Assembly (NCBI GenBank): GCA_027488735.1 | Contig: JAIYBB010000004.1 | Span: forward strand, 186,001 to 250,000 | Direction of reading: 5' to 3' | Source: Comamonadaceae bacterium | GTDB taxonomy: Bacteria; Pseudomonadota; Gammaproteobacteria; Burkholderiales; Burkholderiaceae_C | Length of the DNA: 64,000 bases | Shown: one piece after another, positions 1-8,000 of the stretch | Position numbering within the stretch: the stretch's first letter is position 1 | How the letters are laid out: the number at the start of each line of letters is the position of its first letter | Program-made: the position numbers and the translations under genes | The notes under the pieces: model-generated | What the model was told of the DNA's origin: nothing | Database searches by the model: none | The model's input: only the letters and a program-made list of their open reading frames with translations

Positions 1-470
1 ATAGCTTGCAGCAACACCAGCGTGCTCACCTCTTCCGGGTTTTTAAAGCCGCCGCCTTCTGAACCTTCGACCACCAAGCCGTCCACGCCAGCGTCCACAC
101 ATTTGAGCGCAGCGTCCAGCGTAGGCACAGCGTGATACACGGTGATGCCCGCGGCTTTGAGAGGCGCCATGAATTTCGCAGGACTGCCAGCTGAGGTGGT
201 GACAAAGCGGATGCCGCTTTCGCACACATAGCGCAGCATGGCCTCGTCTTTCAAAAAGCGGATCGGCAAATTCACACCAAACGGTAAGCCGCTGTCCAAC
301 ATGGTTTGGATTTCGCGTTGGCAATTGGCGGTTTCACCCGACGAGGTTTCGATGATGCCAAGCCCGCCGGCAAGCGATACGGCTGAAGCGAGTTGGCTGC
401 GAGCGATCCAACCCATTGGCGCTTGGATGATGGGAAAGCGCACCCCGGTATGCGCAAGCACGCGGTTCAT
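1..470 (-). CDS. Nitronate monooxygenase family protein (partial, C-terminus beyond window)
   Basis: This is the N-terminal 156 residues of an FMN-dependent TIM-barrel oxidoreductase of the nitronate monooxygenase (2-nitropropane dioxygenase) family, which oxidises nitronates. The protein begins MNRVLAHTGVRFPIIQAPMG; the PIIQAPMG segment is the first FMN-binding strand of the family. It is followed by GLGIIE, a GVNLPI strand and the GVDGLVVEGSEGGG phosphate-binding region. The start ATG overlaps the stop codon of the upstream pirin gene by four bases (ATGA), so the two are probably translationally coupled. The reading frame runs open off the left edge of the window. The substrate is unknown. 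Confidence 0.85.
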   Translation of the reverse strand, partial: MNRVLAHTGVRFPIIQAPMGWIARSQLASAVSLAGGLGIIETSSGETANCQREIQTMLDSGLPFGVNLPIRFLKDEAMLRYVCESGIRFVTTSAGSPAKFMAPLKAAGITVYHAVPTLDAALKCVDAGVDGLVVEGSEGGGFKNPEEVSTLVLLQA

Positions 471-1510
471 GGCTGGGCTCCTTCGGATGTGCCGGCGTGC
501 TCAATGCGACCATCGGCATGCTTTGCAAAACGCCCGGCATCTCTTGGGTGCACCGGATCGCTGGAGGCCCAAGGCCAGCCACCAAATTCAGTGCGTCGGT
601 AATCGGCAAAGGCCTGGTGAATTTCTGCCTGCGTGTTCATCACGAACGGACCGTATTGCGCCACTGGCTCGCCAATAGGGCGCGCTTGCAGCATCAAAAA
701 TTCAGTGTCTTGCTCGCCGTTTTGGAGCACCAGGTCAGCTTGCGCATGGACTTGCGCGACATGCCGGTTAGCCAAGGCATGCCCTTCTATGGAGAGGCCT
801 TGTCCAGCAAACACATACAACTGTCTCTGCGTTTGAGCGTGCTGTGCGCGGGGCAGTGTCCAGCGGGCACCGGCTTGCATACGTACCGTGAATATGGCGA
901 GGTCCGCATCCGCTTGGCTGGCCCAAGAGTCTGGTGGAGGCGGCAGACCGCGCGCATTGTCTAGCGTCCCGGCCACCACTACCACATCGGTGCGCAAGCC
1001 TTGCTCGTCGGTGTGCTGAACTTTTTGAATCTGCTCATTCCACAGCATGGTGAAGTGGGGCTCTGCCATTTTGCGACTGGCCGGCAGATTCAGCCAAATT
1101 TGGAACAACTCACACGAATTAGGCGCATCGGTTTGGCGCAAGGGAAACATTTCGCAATGGACGATGCCTTTGCCAGCAGTCAGCCATTGCACATCGCCAG
1201 GGCCGAAGCGCGCAGTGGCGCCCAAGGAATCTGAGTGGTCTATGTGCCCTTGCCTGACGATAGTCACGGTTTCAAACCCGCGGTGTGGGTGTGACGGAAA
1301 GCCCGGAATGGTTTGCCCGTGGTACATGCTCCAACCGTCTTTGTTGGAGAAATCGCTACCGATTTGCCGGCCATTCAATGAAGCCACTGGGCCCATCTGT
1401 GCATTGCCATTTGGGTAATGGTCGACATGGTGCACACAAAACAAAAAGGGATCAATCGTTTGCCATGGGAATGCAAGCGGGGCGGATTGGAGGACGGGGT
1501 TGTTTTTCAT
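467..1510 (-). CDS. Pirin family protein
   Basis: A 347-residue bicupin of the pirin family, proteins that bind a metal and in some bacteria act as quercetinase-like dioxygenases or redox-sensitive partners of enzymes. The N-terminal cupin has the family motif HPHRGFETVT, with H74 and H76 as metal ligands. The second half of the site is GIVHCE (H118, E120), so all four expected ligands are present. The usual length is 230-290 residues; the excess lies in the C-terminal cupin and tail, which ends in a polar segment. It is the first gene of an operon with the nitronate monooxygenase. The upstream AT-rich stretch (1511-1654) should hold its promoter, divergent from the regulator at 1655. Confidence 0.85.
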   Translation of the reverse strand: MKNNPVLQSAPLAFPWQTIDPFLFCVHHVDHYPNGNAQMGPVASLNGRQIGSDFSNKDGWSMYHGQTIPGFPSHPHRGFETVTIVRQGHIDHSDSLGATARFGPGDVQWLTAGKGIVHCEMFPLRQTDAPNSCELFQIWLNLPASRKMAEPHFTMLWNEQIQKVQHTDEQGLRTDVVVVAGTLDNARGLPPPPDSWASQADADLAIFTVRMQAGARWTLPRAQHAQTQRQLYVFAGQGLSIEGHALANRHVAQVHAQADLVLQNGEQDTEFLMLQARPIGEPVAQYGPFVMNTQAEIHQAFADYRRTEFGGWPWASSDPVHPRDAGRFAKHADGRIEHAGTSEGAQP

Positions 1511-1654
1511 GGTGGCTTGAGGTTATCAGACCTTTAATCGTTGCTTTAAATACACAAAAACAACAAAATTGTAAAAATATTTAACTAATTAAATAAAATA
1601 AATTACAAAATATAGTTAATAATGTACCGGTAACAAGTCTTATTTAACCATTAA

Positions 1655-2077
1655 ATGTTCATTTGCAGTGAACAAGGGGGGCAATTGGAAACCATTGAAA
1701 AAAGCCACTATGAAGCGTGGAGCCTGGTCGTGAGTTTGGCGGAATTGCACCAATGGGAGTTGGAAAACCACCCCCTGCTTGGCACATTGACTGGCAGACA
1801 TTTGTACTACCGGCTGGCACAAGAGTCGGTCAACAGCAAATGCGAGTTGCCCCGGGCCATCAAAGACGTGTTTGGCAGCATGCAATACACCGAAAAAGCT
1901 TTGCGCACACGCATTCGCCAAATGGAGCGCGAGGGCTTGATAGAAGCGGTGACGCGTCCAGATGATGCCAGATCCAAACAGCTTGTCCCCACAGAAAAAT
2001 TCACCCAGCTCATGACTCTGCATGCCGAGCAGGTCAGAAAAATAGTGGATAAGCAATTTTTATTGATCGAGAAATAA
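1655..2077 (+). CDS. MarR-like winged-helix transcriptional regulator
   Basis: A 140-residue protein with a single winged-helix DNA-binding domain at about residues 55-115. The recognition helix is followed by the wing signature RPDDARSKQL, which in MarR-type proteins is the D-x-R-S/A-K/R element of the beta wing. A helical tail follows and probably dimerises. It resembles the protein encoded at 12362-12823 (HPNDKRSKVL in the same position). The two flank the TpsA/TpsB pair, and this gene converges on tpsA with only six bases between the stop codons. The ATG at 1655 has no good ribosome site. A TTG at 1685 has a strong one (a run of Gs at 1675-1680) and would give a protein starting METIEKSHYEAW. 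Target and ligand are unknown. Confidence 0.7.
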   Translation: MFICSEQGGQLETIEKSHYEAWSLVVSLAELHQWELENHPLLGTLTGRHLYYRLAQESVNSKCELPRAIKDVFGSMQYTEKALRTRIRQMEREGLIEAVTRPDDARSKQLVPTEKFTQLMTLHAEQVRKIVDKQFLLIEK

Positions 2078-2083
2078 GCTGTT

Positions 2084-5000
2084 TTAGCGTTGCATCACAG
2101 GCGGTGGTCGATTCGGTTGCCTCTCGGGCGTTGGGCGCACTGGTGCTGGAGCTTGCAATCGGTCAGCAGGGTTGTCCAAGGACGCTTGCCGGTTGGTGTT
2201 GATGGCAGCCAATTGTTGTGGCGTGAGCAAACTGACCAATTGATTGAGTTGAGTGGGTGTGAATTGCGCCACTTGCTCGGGCGAGAAAGATTGCAGCTGT
2301 TGGTTGCTCATTGACCAAAGCATGCGCGGTGGAATAGCGGTCAATTGCAATGGCGTGAGGGACTGTAATTGGTTGCTGGATAAGCCCTGCAGTTGCGCTG
2401 GGCTGATGTTGCCCACTTGAATAATGGTCAGTGACTGAATTTGCGGCGTGTCCATCGCAGCTATCGCTTGCGGCGACACCGCTGCCCATTGGTTCAAGCT
2501 GAATGCTTGCAATAACGCCGGACTGATATTGCTGAAAAATCCTGGCGTCATCGCATTGACTTGGTTAGGCGAAAGACTGCGCATTTGATCGGGCGACAAG
2601 CTGGCAAGCTGAGCAGGTGTGAGCACTGCAATTTGTGTTTCTGTCAATGCTTGAAGCGGTGCAGGTTTCAGTGCACTGAGTTGCACGGGTGAAAGCGCGG
2701 CCAATTGGGTGCCAGACAAAGATTGCCATTGCTCCGCGAGCAAGGCATTGAGCAATTTCGAATTCAAGGCCGACAGTTGTGCAGGTTGCAACTGTTTGAC
2801 TTGATCAGGCGTCAATGCTTTCCATTGCGATTCGCTGAGTTGATTCAACTGCGATGATGAAAGTGATGCCACCTGAGACGCATTGAGTTTTTGCAACTGA
2901 GCAGCATTCCACCCAGCCAATTGCTGCGGATTGAACGCTTGCAACTGCTGCGCTGACAGCGCTGCCATTTGCTCTTTGTCCAAAGCGTTGGTTTGCAGCG
3001 GATTGAGCAAGCGCAATTGCTCGGGCGACAACTTTGCTAACACGGTGGTGGGAAGGGTTTGCACTTGCGCAGGTGTCAGCACTTGCCATTGCGCGGCAGT
3101 CATCGCATTCAATTGCACAGCACTCAAGTTTCTCAAAACCCCGGGGTCAAGAGATCTCCAGACCTCGGGTGAAATTGCACGCAATTGCTCTGAGCTGAGC
3201 AATTGCCATTGCGTCGGTGCCAAGCTGCTGAGTTGCGTTTTATTCAGACCACTGATTTGTTGTGATGTGAGTAAGCGCAATTGCGTGGGCAACAGCAGCG
3301 TGATTCGTTGCGGCGTGAATTGGTCTGCAGCGAGCTGCTGAAAATCTTTGTCGATGACCAGTTCAGCGGCAGATTTCGGCTTGGTCAATAACAATGGATT
3401 GGTAAATGCTTGCAGTTGATTGGCTTGCAATTCGCTCAATTGCTCGGGCAAAAGTATTTGTTGTTGCTTGGCGGTCAAGGAGGCAATTTGTGGCGGCCGC
3501 AATTGTGCGAGTTGGGTATTGGTTAACGCGTTCAATTGCAAAGGACTGAACCAAGAAAGTTGCTCAGAGGTCAACAGCTTCAGTTGGGCGGGTTGCAAGC
3601 TGCGGATTTGCTCAGGTGTCCATTCCCGCCATTGCTGTTTGTTGAATTGCACCAACAATTCAGGCGCGATGGCAACGATTTGCGCGGGCAACAATGCTTG
3701 GATTTGTAACGGGCTGAGTTTGACGACATCTGTCGCTTGTAGCCAGCGAACTTGCGCAGGAGTCAGGGCTTGCAGTTGCTCTGGCGTGAGGGACCGCAGC
3801 ATTGTTCGCACGCTTACTTCATTCAATGACGAAACTTGCGCTGGCAACAGCAATCGCTGTTGGTCTGCGCTCAACTTTTGCAGTGGATTGGCGGACAGGG
3901 ACAGCAACTGCGTCGCGTTGATGGCTTGCAATTGCTCTTTGTTCAGTTCCGTCAATTGGGTGGTCATCACATACTGCAGTTGTTCTTTTGACAAGCCCGC
4001 GAGTTGTTGTGCAGACATGCAGTCGGCTTTTTTCTTGACCAGATCTTTGAAGACGCTCAGCGGCAAGTCGGCCATTTGGCTGGATTTGAGCGATTTGAGT
4101 TGGTTACACGTCAGACAAGCCAACTGGTTTTTGTTCAAAGCCAAAAATACGTCGGTGGACAAATTCACCAACTGCGCGGGCGTGAGTGATTGCAATTGGC
4201 TGTCGCGCATTTTTGCAAAAGCGGTGGTCGGGGCCGCTCCCATCTGAACCGAAGTCAATGAAGCGATTTGGTTTTCCGTGAGGCCTGACCATTGGGATGC
4301 AGACAGTGCTGACAGTTGGCTGTCGCTGAAGGCGGCAAGTTGCGAAGACGTTAGGGCGCTGAGTTGGCTGACAGACAGCACCTTGAGTTGGCTGCTGCTT
4401 AAATTGGCAAGCTGATTGGAGGTCAGGCTTTTGAGCTGGGTTTGACTGACAGCGATGATTTTTTCTGGGGCCAAGGCGGTGATTTGGCCAGGGTTCAAAT
4501 ACTGAACGCCTTTGATATCAGCCAAGCTGAGTTTGTTGTTAACGATGGATTCGAAACTGCCGTACTGATCTGGCTTGAGGCTTGTGCTTTGGATGCTTTG
4601 AAAGCTGATCATGTTTGCGTTGCGCGTGTCCGACAGTGCAGTGGCAGCGGTTTTGGCTTCAGTGCTCAAGGACTTATTCAGCGGCAAGGTGGACAAGGCT
4701 TGCAGTTGCGCGTCGGTCATGGACGAAAACTGTGAATTGGACAGTGCCAGCAATTGCGGACTGGATAAGTTTTGCAATTGAGTGGACGTCAATCCTTTGA
4801 TTTGTGACGCTGACAAATTAGAAATATGCGCTGTGCTTAACTGTGCCATTTGCGACAGCCCGAGCGCTGCTATTTGTGTGGCTGTCATGCCGCTTAATTG
4901 ACTCAGGCTCAAGGATTGGATGTAGGTATTTGGCAAGGCTGCGATTTGCGAGCTTGTCAAATAGCCTATTTGAGCCGCCGACAAATAACTGAAATTGGCC

Positions 5001-8000
5001 AGCGGGATGGCATTCAACTGTGTCGTGTTCATGCTTTGCAATTGCGTGGCGCTCAGTTGTTGCAGTTGTGCGGGCGTGAATTGGGCGATGGAGCTGCTGG
5101 TGATCACCGGCATTTGCGCGCTTGTCAGCGTCAATGGCGACACACTGGTGTCTGGGTAATTCACCGCATAGTTTTTGCTGGAAGTGGTGGTGCCGGCAAA
5201 TGTGTAATTGCCAGCGTCAGCTCCGCTGAGGGAGCTGGATGCGGTTTGGGTGTAGGTGTCGATCACCGGGTAGCCGTTCAGTGTGCTTAATGTGTTGACA
5301 CTGACTGAACCTATCACCAGGTCGTTGGTGATGGTGTTTGACAACGTCAATATGCCAGGCACCAAGGTGTCGCTGAAATATGAAGAACCAGCGCCTATGC
5401 TGCCAGTCAATGTGCGTTGGGTGACAGCGTAGTTGGCCGTGGCCCCCGCAAACGTGTAGTTGGCAGCATCGGTGCCACTCAAAGCCCCACTCACCGATTG
5501 AATGCCTGAGTAGCTACCTGCTTTGAGGTTGCCGCTGCTGCTGGTGTTGCCGGTGGTGGTGATGGTTGGTGTGGCCGCAGTGACGGTGTCGCCTGTGACT
5601 TTGTTGCTAAAGGTCACCGCGCCGGGCACCAGCGAGTCGCCATACACCGTTGAGCCCGAGCCAAGCACGCCTGCAAGCGTCAGGGCGGATACCGTATAGC
5701 TCCCCACTGTTCCGCCAAAGGTGTAGTTGCCTGCATCTGCGCCGTCGAGCGCCAATGTTTGTTTGTTGGTGTAGGTGCCTGCTTTGAGGTTGCCGCTGCT
5801 GCTGGTGTTGCCCGTAGTGCTCACAGAAACCGTGCCTGCGGTGACCAAGTCAGTGCCAGTGCCAGTAGAAATAATGCCCGAGACAGTGGCAGAGCCCGGC
5901 ACAAGCGCCGACCCGTACACCGAAGAACCCGTGGTGATGTTGCCACCCAGTGTGGCTTTGGAGACGGTGTAGTCGCCCGTGGTGCCTGCAAAGGTGTAGT
6001 TGGCAGCGTCTGCTCCATCCAATAGGGCGGACACACTTTGTATGCCGGTGTAACTGGCTGCTTTGAGGTTGCCGCTGGTGCTGGTGTTGCCCGCGGTGTT
6101 GATGGTCGTTGTTGCCGCAGTGACGACGTCACCAGAAACCTTGTTGTTGAATGTCACTGAGCCCGGTGCCAGCGTTGCACCGTACACCGATGAGCCAGCA
6201 CTCAGCACGCCGGTCAGCGCCAGCGTCGACACGGTGTAGTTGCCTGTGGCGCCTGCAAATGTGTAATTGGCGGCATCGGTGCCGCTCAAGGTACCGCTAA
6301 CCGTTTGAATGCCTACGTAGCTGCCTGCTTTGAGGTAGCCGCTGGTGCTGGTGTTACCGGTGGTGGTGATGCCGGGCGTTGCCGTCGTGACGATGTCACC
6401 CGTCACCTTGTTACCGAACGTCACCGCGCCGGGTACCAATGATGCACCGTATGCGGATGAGCCTGCGCCAAGCACGCCTGCAAGTGCCAGAGTCGAAACA
6501 GTGTAGTTACCCACTGTTCCGCCAAAGGTGTAGTTGCCCGCATCAGCGCCATTAAGCAACAAGGTTTGTTTGTTGCTGTAGGTACCTGCTCTAAGGTTTC
6601 CACTGGTGCTGGTGTTGCCCGTGGTGGTCACAGAAACCGTGCCTGCGGTGACCAAGTCAGTGCCAGTGCCGGTAGAAATAATGCCCGTGGTGATGGCGGC
6701 AGCGCCAGGCGCAAGCGCCGACCCGTATACCGAACTACCAACTGTGATGCTTCCACCCAGTGTGGCTTTGGAGACTGTGTAGTTTCCTGTGGCACCGCCG
6801 TAGCTGTAATTGCCTGCGTCTGCGCCGCTCAGTGTGGCCGCAGCGGTTTGTATGCCTGTGTAGGTGCCCGCTTTGAGGTTGCCGCTGGTGCTGGTGTTGC
6901 CGGTGGTCGTGATGGTGACCGTGCTCGCAGGCGTTACCGTATCGCCACTGACCAGACCGGAGACGGAAACAGAGCCCGCCACCAAGCTGGCCCCATACAC
7001 GGAGCTTCCTGAACTGATCGTGCCAGTCAGCGTTTTGGCGCTGACGGTGTAGTCGCCGGTTGCGCCGGCAAAGCTGTAGTTGGATGCGCCAGTGCCGCTC
7101 AAGGAGGAGGAGACGCTTTGAATGCCCACATGGCTGCCTACCTTGAGAGAGGCAGCCCCGCTCAGGAGGCCACTGGTATTTATCGCCACGGAAGCAGTGG
7201 ACACCGAGTCGCCATTCACCACGCCTGAAAGCGTGACTGCCCCTGCGCTTAATGACGACCCGTACACCGTGCTGCCTGTGGCGATGCTGGCGGTCAAGGC
7301 TTTGGTGTTCATGGTCCAGCTGGTTGCACCCCCGGCGAACATACCTAAACTGCTGTTCACCAATGACAAGCCGCTGGCGTAAGTCAGGCTGTAGCTGCCT
7401 GCTGAGCTGGTGGCGTCCAGTGTGGTGCTGCTGACACTGGTGCCACTTTTGGTGATGGCCCAAATGGGTGTGCCAGACATCCGGTACCCGATCGCTTCAA
7501 TGCCCGAGATGTCATTGTTGTACAGCTTGTAGCCCAGTGTGGGTGTGCTGCCATAGGTGCCGCTGCTGCTGACCAAGCGCAGGTACAAAGCGCTGTGGCC
7601 CACGCCCATCACCGGGTAATCGCTGTTTTGACCGCTGACTTGGCCCCAGGTAGTTGTGTTCCAACCCACTGAAGAAAACGTGCTCAGGGTTTGCATTTGT
7701 GCACCGGTGATGCCGGTGATGCCAGTTTTCCCTGGTGCGGCGCTCAAACCCGAACTGGTGGTGTTCCAAAAACTATTTGAAAAAGTTCCACCGCTGCTGC
7801 TGCTGCCGTAAATCCCTTGGGTCGTGCCACTACCCAACGTGATTTGTCCGGTTGAATAAGCGTTGCTGATGGTGTTGTTGCGGTGCAGCCCAACCAAGCT
7901 GCCCACCTCGGTGCCCGTGCCCGCCACTTGTATGTTGCCGCTGGCATAGGCATCGGTCACTGTAGTACCCAAGGTTTCGGCGATCAGACCGCCGACATTT

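Noticed and set aside
1556..1654. Shared TTAACTAA strings in the promoter regions of the two winged-helix regulators
   Set aside because: An eight-base AT-only match between two very AT-rich stretches (also near 12865) is expected by chance; not claimed as an operator.
3420..4247. A long cysteine-rich open frame on the + strand opposite the octad array
   Set aside because: It is the antisense of the repeated CAA/TTG-rich codons of tpsA. The cysteines come from GCA-type codons read in reverse. No ribosome site or family resemblance.
2180..5155. 24-base periodicity that could suggest a CRISPR array
   Set aside because: The repeats are degenerate and in frame with a continuous protein; there are no conserved repeats with unique spacers and no cas genes.
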